In this document: positions 48,836 to 57,872 of the stretch, one piece after another
Position numbering within the stretch: the stretch's first letter is position 1
Layout of the letters: every line of letters begins with the position of its first letter
Assembly (NCBI RefSeq): GCF_008327685.1
Contig: NZ_BDDE01000019.1
Location: 124,001-188,000, forward strand
From: Actinomadura sp. K4S16
GTDB taxonomy: Bacteria; Actinomycetota; Actinomycetes; Streptosporangiales; Streptosporangiaceae
Direction: 5' to 3'
DNA length: 64,000 bases
Made by a program: the position numbers and the translations under genes
The notes under the pieces: model-generated
The model's database searches: none
What the model was told of the DNA's origin: nothing
Seen by the model: only the letters and a program-made list of their open reading frames with translations

Positions 48836-51800
48836 TTATGTCCCAATTGCCTCGTCGAGGCGGCGTAGGCGGGATCGGAGGTCCTCGGCCTCGGGCAGGT
48901 CCAGGGACTCGAAAATTCGAGCGGCCTCCTGCCAGTGCTCCCGGGTCTTGTCCCGGCCCTCGACGTGCAGGTAGGCCGTGCCGAGGCTCTCCAGCGCCTT
49001 GCCGATCTCGTACGGCACGCCGATGCGGGCGGCGAGGTCGCCGGCCCGCTGGAGGTGTTCGATGGCGGCCGGATACCGGCCCGAGGCCATCAGCGTCTCG
49101 CCCAGGTGTCGGAGGGCGAGCGTCTCCTCGTATCGCTCGTTGATCGACTGCGATATGGCCAGTGCCCGCTCGTGATGGACGAGAGCCTCGCCGTACCGAC
49201 CGGTAATATGGAATGTGGCGCCAATGCCGATCAGAGTCTCGACCTGGGTTCGCCGGTCGCCCAGTTCCATCGTCAGGGCGAGTGCCTTTCGATAGTGCTC
49301 CAGAGCTCTCTCGTGGTCGCTGGTATGTCTGCTGACATTGCCCAGGTTGATGAGCATGATGGCCTGGTTCTGGCGTCCGAGTTCCGCTGCCGCGGCGGCC
49401 GTCCGCCCGTAGTAGTCCACCGCCTTGTCGACCGCGCCCATACGCAGCATGAGATCGCCCATGTTGTTGAGCGCCATCGTCCGGTCGCGCGGATCCTCGA
49501 TCTCGGTGAATAGGGCCAATGCCTGAAGGCGCAGTTGTTCGGCCTCCCGGTATCGCCCCATGTATTCGAGGTATATCGCGCTGTAGTCGAGATTCTTCGC
49601 CTCGCCGCGGCGGTCGCCTAACGATCGGTGGATGGCGAGCGCTTCCTCACCGTGGGCGAGCGCCTCGGGGAAGCGGGAGAGGTGCCAGTAAATGAGGCCC
49701 ATGCGATCGAGGATGTCCGCCTCACCGTGTCGCTCACCTGCCGACCGGAAGACCGCCAAGGCCCGCTCGGCGTCCTCCAGTGCGCTGTCGTACTCGCCGC
49801 TGCGGAACCGGACGAGACTGCGGTCCGACAGCGCGCGGGCGAGCCCTGGCCCGTCGTCGCTGTCGCGGACGGCGATGATCGCGCGTGAGTGGAGCCGTTC
49901 CGCCACCTCCCAGAGCCCCTCCGACTCCAGGTATCCCGCGAGCACCCGCGCGAACCCGGCGACGTGGCCGGGCAGCCCCGCGCGCTCGGCTTCGGCGGCG
50001 GCGTTGAGCAGGCAGTGGTACTCGGCGACGAACCATGCGGTGGCCTCCGCCTCGTCTCGTGGCGAAGGAAGTTCTGGGGGCGTGTGGACCAGCCGCAGGT
50101 CGTGCACGGCCTGATGCGGGGAGATCAGCCGGTCCGCTTGCTCGGCCGCGGCGAGGTAGAAGTCCAGGATGCGACGGACGATCCGGCGGCGCTCCTCCTC
50201 CGGGTCGGTCTCGCGGGTGAGGCGGCGGACGTAGTCGTGCACGAGGTCGTGGAAGCGGTATCGGCCGCTGACCGGCTCAGTGATCAGATGGCGGTCGAAG
50301 AGTTCCTCCAGGATCCGCTCGGCCTCCCGGACCGGGCGTCCGAGCGCCGCCGCAGCCGCATGCGCCGTCACGTCGGGTCCGGGATGCAGCCCGAACGCCC
50401 GGAAGGCGTTCCGCAGCGGCTCGGGAAGCCCGAGGTAGGAGACCTCGAACACGGTCGTGATCTCGCGTCCCTCGTCCCGCACCTCGTCCAGTCGGCGGTC
50501 GTCGGGGGACAACCGGGCGAGGAGGTCGCGGGTGGTCCAGGCGCGGCGGTGCCGTAGCCGGCTCGCCACCATGCCCACCGCGAGCGGCAGCCGCCCGCAG
50601 AGTTCGACCACCTCCCTGACCTCGTCCCCGGCCTCCGCGCGTCCGGCTCCCGCGATGCCGGTGAACAGGGCCGCCGCGTCCCGAACCGGCGGCATCTCCA
50701 AAGACAGCGGCCAGGAGTCGTGCAGCCCGGTCAGTCGCCGGCGGCTGGTCACGATCACGAGGCATCCGGCGGACGCGGGCAGCAGCGGCCTGACCTGCTC
50801 GTGGCTCGCGGCGTCGTCCAGGACGAGGATCGCGCGGCTCGCCGCCAGCTGGGACCGCCACAGCGCGGCGCGCTCGTCCAGCGCCCGGGGAACGCGGGTC
50901 GCCGGAAGCCCGATCATGCGGAGCAGCGTGTCGAGAGCGTCCGCGGGGTCGAGCGGCTTCTGCCCGGGGTCGTGCGCGTGCAGGGACAGGAACATCTGTC
51001 CGTCGGGGAAGTATTCGGCCAGGCGGTGTGCGAGGCGGACGGCCAGCACCGTCTTGCCGACGCCCGGCATTCCGTCGATGGTGATGACGGTCACCGTGGA
51101 GGCGCCCGCGGACCCGCCCTCCCCGACGGCCGGCACCATGTCCATGAGCTGCCGGAGCTCTTCGTCGCGTCCGACGAACACACGCGGGTCGTGGGGCAGC
51201 GTGTGCGGAGACCAGTCGACGCTCAGCTGGGTGCCCGGGACCCGCAGAAGTGCGGGGTCGGACCGCAGGATCCGCTGCTGGAGCTGTCGCAGCCCCGGGC
51301 CCGGCTCCGTCCCGGACTCCTCCACGAGACGGCTGTGAGTACGCCGGTACACCTCCAGTGCCTCGGCCTGGCGACCGCACCTGTAGAGGGCCATCATCAG
51401 CTGTGCGACCGGCCGCTGGTCCTGCGGGTGCCGGTCGGTGAGGTCCGACAGCTCTCGAACGACATCGGTGTGGTTGCCGCGCTGGAGTTCGAGATCGATG
51501 CGGTCGAGGGCGGCGGCGAGCAGCTCCTCCTCCAGATTGCGGCGGGCGCGCTCGGCCCAGTCGCCGGTGAGGTCGGCGAGCGGCTCGGCGCGGCAAAGCG
51601 CGGCGGCCTGGCGGTGGTGGTCCAGGGCGTACTCGTCGTCGCCGCTCTCGGCGATGGCACGTGCCTGGTCGCGCAGCAGCCGGAACCGGTACAGGTCGAT
51701 CGACTCGTCCGCCACATCGATTTGGTAGGAGCCCTGTCGCGACACCAGGGCCACGCCCTCCGCGCCTTCGAGCCGATTCCGCAAACGCGCCATATAGGAG

Positions 51801-51988
51801 TGGAGACCTTGCCGGGCTTTCGCGGGAGGGGTATCGCCCCATACCCGGCGTATGAGATTCTCAGTGGGAACGGGTTGCCGCGGAGTCAGCAGGAGCGCGG
51901 CCAGCACGCATCGCTCCTTGGTCGTTCCGAGGTCGCGCCGCTGGCCGTCGATCCACAGCTCAACGGGGCCTAAGACGCGGAACTCCAC
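48836..51988 (-). CDS. AfsR-like SARP/NB-ARC/TPR transcriptional regulator
   Basis: From GTG 51988 this is a 1050-residue regulator. Residues 1-90 are an OmpR-type winged helix (EFRVLGPVELWIDGQRRDLG). About 97-240 are the BTAD domain (SIDLYRFRLLRDQARAIAES). About 285-620 are an NB-ARC ATPase with Walker A TIDGMPGVGKTVLAVRLAHR, Walker B RAILVLDDAASHEQV and GLPLAV-like CGRLPLAVGMVASRLRHR. About 640-1040 are TPRs (RFPEALAHGEEALAIHRSLG). Such proteins activate secondary-metabolism genes. GTG 51988 follows AAAGGGG and gives the normal SARP N-terminus; upstream codons would add an unlikely extension. It diverges from a pair of glycosyltransferase-like genes, its probable targets. Confidence 0.9.
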   Translation of the reverse strand: MEFRVLGPVELWIDGQRRDLGTTKERCVLAALLLTPRQPVPTENLIRRVWGDTPPAKARQGLHSYMARLRNRLEGAEGVALVSRQGSYQIDVADESIDLYRFRLLRDQARAIAESGDDEYALDHHRQAAALCRAEPLADLTGDWAERARRNLEEELLAAALDRIDLELQRGNHTDVVRELSDLTDRHPQDQRPVAQLMMALYRCGRQAEALEVYRRTHSRLVEESGTEPGPGLRQLQQRILRSDPALLRVPGTQLSVDWSPHTLPHDPRVFVGRDEELRQLMDMVPAVGEGGSAGASTVTVITIDGMPGVGKTVLAVRLAHRLAEYFPDGQMFLSLHAHDPGQKPLDPADALDTLLRMIGLPATRVPRALDERAALWRSQLAASRAILVLDDAASHEQVRPLLPASAGCLVIVTSRRRLTGLHDSWPLSLEMPPVRDAAALFTGIAGAGRAEAGDEVREVVELCGRLPLAVGMVASRLRHRRAWTTRDLLARLSPDDRRLDEVRDEGREITTVFEVSYLGLPEPLRNAFRAFGLHPGPDVTAHAAAAALGRPVREAERILEELFDRHLITEPVSGRYRFHDLVHDYVRRLTRETDPEEERRRIVRRILDFYLAAAEQADRLISPHQAVHDLRLVHTPPELPSPRDEAEATAWFVAEYHCLLNAAAEAERAGLPGHVAGFARVLAGYLESEGLWEVAERLHSRAIIAVRDSDDGPGLARALSDRSLVRFRSGEYDSALEDAERALAVFRSAGERHGEADILDRMGLIYWHLSRFPEALAHGEEALAIHRSLGDRRGEAKNLDYSAIYLEYMGRYREAEQLRLQALALFTEIEDPRDRTMALNNMGDLMLRMGAVDKAVDYYGRTAAAAAELGRQNQAIMLINLGNVSRHTSDHERALEHYRKALALTMELGDRRTQVETLIGIGATFHITGRYGEALVHHERALAISQSINERYEETLALRHLGETLMASGRYPAAIEHLQRAGDLAARIGVPYEIGKALESLGTAYLHVEGRDKTREHWQEAARIFESLDLPEAEDLRSRLRRLDEAIGT

Positions 51989-52191
51989 CCGGCGCCCCTT
52001 TGTGGAAATGTCCTCCTGAGTCGATTTTTGCACCAAGCGCCCGGCATGGCCAGGGTTCTGGTCATAGTTCACATGGCCACCAGGGGACGTCCCCACTTTA
52101 CAAGTCAGGCCGACTGCAAGTTTTCGTCAAGTTCCCCGATCGACACTCGATTCCGGAAGGCGGGTCATTTCGATCCGCGACGGAGGAACGG

Positions 52192-53400
52192 ATGACGACA
52201 TCCGAGGTCGAAGGGGGTTCCTTGACGGGGCCGATGGGTTTCGAATGGCGCCGGGCGCTCAACCGGTTCGATCCTGGCTGGTGGGGCGGACTGGGGGATC
52301 GGCGCACGGTGCTGGTGGCGGTGGGCTCGCCCGAAATGGGGCAGCCCGTCCTGGACGCGGCCCGGCTCGCGGACGCCGATCCGCGGCTGCGGGTGCTCTT
52401 CACGGCGCCGCCCGGGCCGTCCGAGGCGGCGATCGACGCGCTGCTCCGAGGCGCGGGGACCGTGCCGCTGCCCTGGCGCGAGGCGCAGTCCGGCGATTTC
52501 GCCCTGGTCGTCGCGGCATCCCCGGCGCTCGGGCACGGGCCCTCGGCGCCGACGCTCGTGCTTCCGGGGACGGGCGCGGATCGCGCACCGCGCCCAGCGG
52601 GCCGGAGAGAGCATGGGGCGCCAATGGTCCTCGCGTGCGCCCACGAGATGGATCGCCCCAAGCCGGCCGAGGTCGGGGTGGAGACGCAAGTGGTGGTCGT
52701 CGGCGACTCCGTCCACGACCGGATCGTCGCGAGCCTCCCGTTCCGGGACTTCTACCGGCGCGCCCTGGGGGTGGGCCGGCATCGCAAACTCGTCGTCGTT
52801 GCGCTCCCTGCCATCGGCGCCTCGGGCCGTTGCCGGGTTGTCCGCTGCGGTTCGGGGACTCTCGTGCAGCGCCTGCTCACGGAACTACCCCCCGAGGGCT
52901 TCCAGGTCCTCGGTCTCTACGGGCCTGGGCCCCAGCCGTGTACCGGCGGACCCAGCGCAACCGACCTGCGGAACGGTCTGGGACTCCTGCCACCGGACGC
53001 GGACTGGCGCGCCGCTCTCGTCGCCGCCGACTGGATCATCGGCGCGCCCGGCCCGGTGACCCGGTACGGCACGATCACCGGCGTCCCGGTGGTGATCAGC
53101 GGCGGCCCGCCTCGCGCGGGGGCGCCTCCCTCGGCCGCGCCGATCCCGGGCGGCGTCCGGCTGGTGGCGCACCGTCCGGTCCTGGAGCAGCTGACCGAGG
53201 CGGCGGCGCGATGGAGGCCGGAGCGCGTCCGGGCGGTGGTCCGGCGGATCACCTCGGAGCCGGGGCGGTTCGACCGCGCCGTGCGCCGCACGATGTACAG
53301 GCTCCTGCGCCTCCCGCAGCCTGCCACGATCCCCGTCGCGGAGCCGGTCTCGCCGCCGTTCCGCATCGAATGCCCGGCCGACCGTCCGATCGACGTGTGA
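52192..53400 (+). CDS. Glycosyltransferase-B-like protein, paralogue 1 (degenerate site)
   Basis: The 402-residue protein aligns along its length with the next gene product: LPFRDFYRRALGVGRHRKLV against LPYREAYRRALGVGGRRLVF, and DWRAALVAADWIIGAPGPVT against GWRAALVAADRVIGDHGSVT. The fold resembles CDP-glycerol-glycerophosphotransferase/GT-B proteins. The DHGS segment that binds the nucleotide in its partner is APGP here, so this copy may be catalytically dead. ATG 52192 follows CGGAGGAAC. It diverges from the SARP gene and is followed after 14 bp by its paralogue. Confidence 0.65.
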   Translation: MTTSEVEGGSLTGPMGFEWRRALNRFDPGWWGGLGDRRTVLVAVGSPEMGQPVLDAARLADADPRLRVLFTAPPGPSEAAIDALLRGAGTVPLPWREAQSGDFALVVAASPALGHGPSAPTLVLPGTGADRAPRPAGRREHGAPMVLACAHEMDRPKPAEVGVETQVVVVGDSVHDRIVASLPFRDFYRRALGVGRHRKLVVVALPAIGASGRCRVVRCGSGTLVQRLLTELPPEGFQVLGLYGPGPQPCTGGPSATDLRNGLGLLPPDADWRAALVAADWIIGAPGPVTRYGTITGVPVVISGGPPRAGAPPSAAPIPGGVRLVAHRPVLEQLTEAAARWRPERVRAVVRRITSEPGRFDRAVRRTMYRLLRLPQPATIPVAEPVSPPFRIECPADRPIDV

Positions 53401-53414
53401 CAGGGAGGCTGGCC

Positions 53415-54677
53415 ATGGAGTGCACGACGCACGCGTGGGTGCCGGGCCCGTTCGGACTGGATGCCCGGCGGGGCTCGACGATGCCGGATCAGCGCACCGT
53501 GCTCGCGGTGGCGCACCATCTGACGGCGGCGACGCGGCTGGCGGACGTCATGCCGCTGCTGGAGACCGACCGGCGAGTCGCCGTCGCCTACACCGCGGCA
53601 CCGGCGTCGGCGTTCACCGGCGGGCTGGAGGAGCATCTGCGGGATCTTGGCGGCCTGGTGCTGCCGTGGTGGCAGGCGGTCACCACACGGTTCGACCTCG
53701 TCGTGGCGGCGAGCCACGGGATGCTGGAGAACCTGCACGGCCCTGTCATGACGGTCCTTCATGGGGCCGGGCCAGGCAAGCTGCTCGGCCGCCTGCGGGG
53801 CGCGGGGCCTCCGGCCGCACGGCCGGTCACCGGGCTGATCAGGGAGCGGATCGTCGTCGCGGGACGGGTCGTGCCCTCGTCCCTCGCCCTGGCGCATGAG
53901 CGGCATCTGGGCATGCTCGACCACGAGTGCCCGGAGGCGCGGCCGGTCGCGTTCGTCTGCGGCGACCCGTGCCTGGACAGGCTGACGGCGAGCCTGCCCT
54001 ACCGCGAGGCGTACCGGCGGGCGCTGGGCGTCGGCGGCAGGCGGCTGGTCTTCGTCAGCTCCACCTGGGACCGCGACTCGCTGCTCGGGACGCATCCCGA
54101 CGTGCTCCTGCGGTTGGCGACAGAGCTACCGCGCGACGAGTACCAGATCGTGGCGGCACTGCACCCGCACGTCTGGTCCTGGTACCGCAGGAGGCAGGTG
54201 CTCTCTTGGCACGCGGACTGCCTGCGACTCGGCGTCCGGCTGCTGCCGCCGGAGGAGGGCTGGCGCGCCGCGCTGGTCGCCGCCGACCGTGTGATCGGCG
54301 ACCACGGCTCGGTGACCTACTACGGCGCGGCCCTGGGCGTGCCGGTGCTTCTGGGGACGTTCCCGGAGGACAGCGTGGCGCCCGGGACCCACACCGCCAG
54401 GCTCGGCGCGGTCGCGCCGCGGGTCGAGTGGGACCGCCCGCTCGTCCCCCAGCTCGCCGAGGCCGCTCACGCGTTCACCGACCGGGTCCACGACGAGATG
54501 CGCCGGGACCTGAGCTCCCGGCCGGGAGAGGCGGCCCGCCTGATCAGGGCCGAGATGTACCGGTTGATGCGGCTGGAGGACCGGGCCTGCCCGCCGGACG
54601 TCCTCCCCGTGCCGGCGCCGGCGCCGGTGGCGGTGCCGGAGGCGTGTCCGCCCGCCGCCCGCCTGCGAGCGGCGTGA
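53415..54677 (+). CDS. Glycosyltransferase-B-like protein, paralogue 2 (CDP-glycerol transferase-like)
   Basis: The 420-residue protein has two Rossmann-like halves. In the second, RRLVFVSSTWDRDSLLG, YQIVAALHPHVWSWY and AADRVIGDHGSVTYYGAALG resemble the donor-binding loops of CDP-glycerol glycerophosphotransferases and GT-B glycosyltransferases. The C-terminus is Pro/Ala-rich. ATG 53415 follows AGGGAGG. The stop forms a TGATG junction with the third gene. Such genes are regularly found beside SARP-type regulators in actinomycetes, with unknown product. A role in modifying a surface polymer or secondary metabolite is inference. Confidence 0.68.
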   Translation: MECTTHAWVPGPFGLDARRGSTMPDQRTVLAVAHHLTAATRLADVMPLLETDRRVAVAYTAAPASAFTGGLEEHLRDLGGLVLPWWQAVTTRFDLVVAASHGMLENLHGPVMTVLHGAGPGKLLGRLRGAGPPAARPVTGLIRERIVVAGRVVPSSLALAHERHLGMLDHECPEARPVAFVCGDPCLDRLTASLPYREAYRRALGVGGRRLVFVSSTWDRDSLLGTHPDVLLRLATELPRDEYQIVAALHPHVWSWYRRRQVLSWHADCLRLGVRLLPPEEGWRAALVAADRVIGDHGSVTYYGAALGVPVLLGTFPEDSVAPGTHTARLGAVAPRVEWDRPLVPQLAEAAHAFTDRVHDEMRRDLSSRPGEAARLIRAEMYRLMRLEDRACPPDVLPVPAPAPVAVPEACPPAARLRAA

Positions 54678-55213
54678 TGGCCACGCTGGTGCTGGTCTGG
54701 GACGAACCGGCCGAGTACCGGGACACGGGAGCGGAACGGGTCCTGATCGGAGGCCGGGTGCTCAGGCTGGAGCGCTCGCCGGGTGGCGGCACCCCCTCAA
54801 GGCAGCCACTCGACGAGCACCTGGTGGCCGGGCCCGGCGAGACGTCCTGGGCGTCGCTCTCGTGCGCAGACGTGATCGTGCGCGACGGCGGCGTACCGGC
54901 CCTCCACCGGGCGGCCTTCCCGGGGTGCCTGGTCCTCGCCGTGAACACGCGGGACGGGTGTCTCCTGGTCGCGGGCGGCTGGTCGGCGCGGCTCGTCCCG
55001 GTTCTCGGGGAGAGGTGCGCGGAGGACGACGCGGTGGCGTACGCGTCGGCGGTGCACGCTTGGATGGTGGCGGGCCGTCCGCTCGACGTGCTGACCCGCC
55101 TCACCTCTGTGCGGGGGAAAGCCGTCGCGCAGGTCAGGGTTCGGGATCCGGCGATTCAGGTGGCTCCTGGGGCGCCGGCGGTTCGGTCCGCATTCCGCCG
55201 AGCCGTTCCATGA
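54677..55213 (+). CDS. Protein of unknown function in the glycosyltransferase-like operon
   Basis: The 178-residue protein starts MATLVLVWDEPAEYRDTGAE at a TGATG junction with the previous gene. It has no membrane segment, and I recognise no family. It has an N-terminal beta-rich part (RVLIGGRVLRLERSPGG), a central RAAFPGCLVLAVNTRDGCLL, and a helix YASAVHAWMVAGRPLDVLTR. The last 80 bp overlap the 3' end of the convergent NB-ARC gene, so the true C-terminus is shared antisense sequence. Confidence 0.55.
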   Translation: MATLVLVWDEPAEYRDTGAERVLIGGRVLRLERSPGGGTPSRQPLDEHLVAGPGETSWASLSCADVIVRDGGVPALHRAAFPGCLVLAVNTRDGCLLVAGGWSARLVPVLGERCAEDDAVAYASAVHAWMVAGRPLDVLTRLTSVRGKAVAQVRVRDPAIQVAPGAPAVRSAFRRAVP

Positions 55214-57308
55214 CCGGTCCGGCCTGCGGCGCGCCGAGTTCGGTGTAGATGGCGAGCGCCTGCTCCAGAAAGCGGCGCTCGTCGGCCGAAGCGCCCCGGC
55301 GCGCCGCCACTCTGGCGAGCTCCCGCAGGGCACCGGCCTCAACGTGGCGCGCGCCAGTCTCCTGGGCGACGCCGAGGGACGCCTGGAACGCCTCCGCGGC
55401 TTCGTCCGGGTGCCCTGCCAGAAGACGGGCCTGGCCGAGACAGGTCAGGGTCCGGGCTCGGTGGTACGGCTCGTCGAGCTGCGTGAACGTCTCCAGCGCA
55501 CGGGTCAGGACGGCGTCGGCCTCGTCGTGTCGGCCCTCCGCGCTGAGCGCCTCGCCGATGTGGCGTTCCATCAAGGCGATGCCGCGCGGGCGGTCGAGGT
55601 CCGTGTGCACGTCCCTCGCCTTCGTGAACCGGTCGACGGCGGTGGCCAGGTCGCCGGTGGCGAGCGCGGCGATGCCGAGCCCCTCTAGGGCCGCCGCCTC
55701 GCCGAGCCGATGGCCGGCCTGCCGCTCCAGAGCGAGCGCGGCCTCGTACCGCCCGCGGGCGGCCTCGATCTCCTGGAGGTTGAGGTGGGCCACGCCGAGA
55801 CCCTCCAGCATCCGCGCCTGGGCGCGCGGATCGTCGCAGCTCCGGGCGGCAGCGAGCCCGAGCTCGTACATCCGGATCCACGCCCGGTAGTGCTTGCGGT
55901 GGAGGAAAAGCGGCCATGCCGCCTCGCAGAGCCGCCACGCGACGGAGTGCAGGCCCGCCTCATGTGCTTCCTGGGCCACCGCGGCAAGGTTGTCCCGCTC
56001 CCGTTGGAGCCAGACCAGGGCCGCGTGGCGGTCCGTGAGCGTCTCGTTGCGCCGCCCGGACTGGTAGTGGTCGCCCAGATGCCATCGTCCGGGCATCAGG
56101 AGGAGGTCGGCGGTGACCGCGGACGTGAGATACCAGTCCGCTAACCGGGCCAGTGCCTCTTTGCGGTCCGGTGCCGCTGCCGGTTCGCGGGCCTTGTCAC
56201 GGGCGTGCAGCCGGACGAGGTCGTGGAAGAAGTAGCGTTCGTCTCCGCCTTCGAGTAGGAGGCTGGCGTCCACCAGACCGTGGAGCAGGTCGGTGGCGTG
56301 GTCCTCGTCCATTTCGAGCAGGGCCGCGGCGGCGGACACATCGAAGTCGGGGCCGGGGTGGACGCCCAGCAGCCGGTAGGCGCGTGCCTGCGTGTCATCG
56401 AGCGCCTGGTAGGAGGTGTTGAACACCGCGTCCACCGATATGTCTCCCTCTCCCGTGCGCAATGCCGACAGACGGCGCGCCTCGTCGCCGAGTTCGGCGA
56501 CGGCGCGGGCGATCGGCCAGCGCCGCCGGGCGGCGAGGCGGGCGCCCGACGCGCAGACCGCGAGCGGCAGCGTCCCGCACAGGTCGACCAGCGACCGGGC
56601 GTCGTCGCGCTCGGCCCCGATCCGGTCCGCGCCGATCAGGCGCTCCAGCAGTTCCAGCGCGCCTTGCACACCGAGCGGGGCGACGTCCACGAAGCGTGCG
56701 CCGTCCACCACGAGCCCGGACAACCGCCGCCGGGAGGTCACCACGACCAGCGACCCGCCTGTGCCGGGCAGCAGCGGCCTGACCTGGGCCGCCGAGACCG
56801 CGTTGTCGAGCAGGACGATCATGGGGCGCCCGGTCGTCATGGAGCGGAACAGCGCGGCCTGCTCGTCGACGCCGACCGGGATGCTGTCCGGGAGCGCTCC
56901 GAGCGCCCGCAGGAAACGCTCCAGCGGCTCGTCCGGGGGGAGCGGGTCTGCTCCGGAGAATCCGCGTAAATCGACGAACAGTTGGCCCTCGTAATCGCTT
57001 TTCACTCCATGCAGCCAGTGCAGCGCCAGAGTGGTCTTCCCTACGCCGCCGGGCCCGGTGATGGCCACGAGGCCCGGCTGTTCCGCGAGCGCTCGCAGCT
57101 CTGCCATTTCATCGCGCCGGTCGGCGAACAGTCCGGGCGCCGGCAGTTGTGCGGGAGCGGGAAGGGGTGCGCCCTGTGCCATGTTGATGTGGACGCCGCC
57201 GGCGATCGAGCCCGCCTGGACGCTGGAACCCGCTATCGTTCCGGTCAGCTCGTTGGCCCACCGGTCCCGTCCGTCGGGAGCTTGCACGATCCATCCATTC
57301 CATGGCAT
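55134..57308 (-). CDS. NB-ARC/TPR (NLR-like) protein with N-terminal RHIM-like motif
   Basis: The 724-residue protein has a STAND-type design. Residues 19-42 (NELTGTIAGSSVQAGS, then IAGGVHIN) form a Gly/Val-rich motif like bacterial amyloid-signalling (RHIM-like) sequences. About 60-330 are an NB-ARC ATPase: Walker A ITGPGGVGKTTLALHWLHG, Walker B PMIVLLDNAVSAAQV, CGTLPLAVCASGARL. About 330-440 are a winged-helix region ending YFFHDLVRLHARDKA. The rest are TPRs (GDLATAVDRFTKARDVHTDL). There is no SARP or DNA-binding domain at the start, unlike the regulator at 48836. It diverges from a small protein with a matching motif, which would be its signalling partner. Confidence 0.87.
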   Translation of the reverse strand: MPWNGWIVQAPDGRDRWANELTGTIAGSSVQAGSIAGGVHINMAQGAPLPAPAQLPAPGLFADRRDEMAELRALAEQPGLVAITGPGGVGKTTLALHWLHGVKSDYEGQLFVDLRGFSGADPLPPDEPLERFLRALGALPDSIPVGVDEQAALFRSMTTGRPMIVLLDNAVSAAQVRPLLPGTGGSLVVVTSRRRLSGLVVDGARFVDVAPLGVQGALELLERLIGADRIGAERDDARSLVDLCGTLPLAVCASGARLAARRRWPIARAVAELGDEARRLSALRTGEGDISVDAVFNTSYQALDDTQARAYRLLGVHPGPDFDVSAAAALLEMDEDHATDLLHGLVDASLLLEGGDERYFFHDLVRLHARDKAREPAAAPDRKEALARLADWYLTSAVTADLLLMPGRWHLGDHYQSGRRNETLTDRHAALVWLQRERDNLAAVAQEAHEAGLHSVAWRLCEAAWPLFLHRKHYRAWIRMYELGLAAARSCDDPRAQARMLEGLGVAHLNLQEIEAARGRYEAALALERQAGHRLGEAAALEGLGIAALATGDLATAVDRFTKARDVHTDLDRPRGIALMERHIGEALSAEGRHDEADAVLTRALETFTQLDEPYHRARTLTCLGQARLLAGHPDEAAEAFQASLGVAQETGARHVEAGALRELARVAARRGASADERRFLEQALAIYTELGAPQAGPVMERLGGMRTEPPAPQEPPESPDPEP

Positions 57309-57484
57309 GGCGGACGAGGGGGTTCACGTCCGCCCGCTCTTCAACTTACCTGCGTATTCTCGAGTGGCCATTGCAGTCGGCTCGAAATTCTTTTTTCGGG
57401 TCTGAACTAATTGGATGGTCATGTCGAACTTCTGAGATTGGATTGTCAGGGCCGTCGTGATGAACTGTAGGGGTGACAGATCCG

Positions 57485-57850
57485 ATGACCGTGGCAGTCG
57501 CCACCGCGATGGCGGGCAAGGCCGTCGAGGTCGCCGGAGAGCCGGTCCGGGCCGCCGTCGCCGAACTCTCCCGGCGGGTCCGTGAACGGTTCCGCGGCCG
57601 CCCGGCCGACGAGGAGGCCCTGGAACGGGCGGCCGGCGATCCGGCTCCCGACCGGATCGACGCCCTCGCGGAGGCCGTCGAGCGCCTCATGGCCGAGGAC
57701 CCGCGGTTCGGCGCGGAGCTGCGGAACCTCTGGAACCAGGCCCAGACCAACGCCGCCGCCACCCACGACGGCGTGGTCAACGTCCTCAACGGCCGGGCCG
57801 ACAAGGTGATCCAGCTCAGGGACGTCCACGGCGATCTGAACATCGGCTGA
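57485..57850 (+). CDS. Small helical protein with C-terminal RHIM-like motif
   Basis: This 121-residue protein has no family I can name. Residues 1-90 are predicted helical and charged (AVEVAGEPVRAAVAELSRRV, RIDALAEAVERLMAEDPRFG). Residues 97-121 are VVNVLNGRADKVIQLRDV followed by HGDLNIG. This resembles the N-terminal motif of the divergent NB-ARC protein: N-x-L-x-G, then VQ or IQ, then G-x-h-x-I. In known bacterial NLR/amyloid pairs the motif of an effector templates on that of the NLR. ATG 57485 is favoured because AGGGGTGA lies 8 nt upstream; GTG 57473 is in frame. Confidence 0.7.
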   Translation: MTVAVATAMAGKAVEVAGEPVRAAVAELSRRVRERFRGRPADEEALERAAGDPAPDRIDALAEAVERLMAEDPRFGAELRNLWNQAQTNAAATHDGVVNVLNGRADKVIQLRDVHGDLNIG

Positions 57851-57872
57851 CGACGCGCATCGGAAGGGTGGG

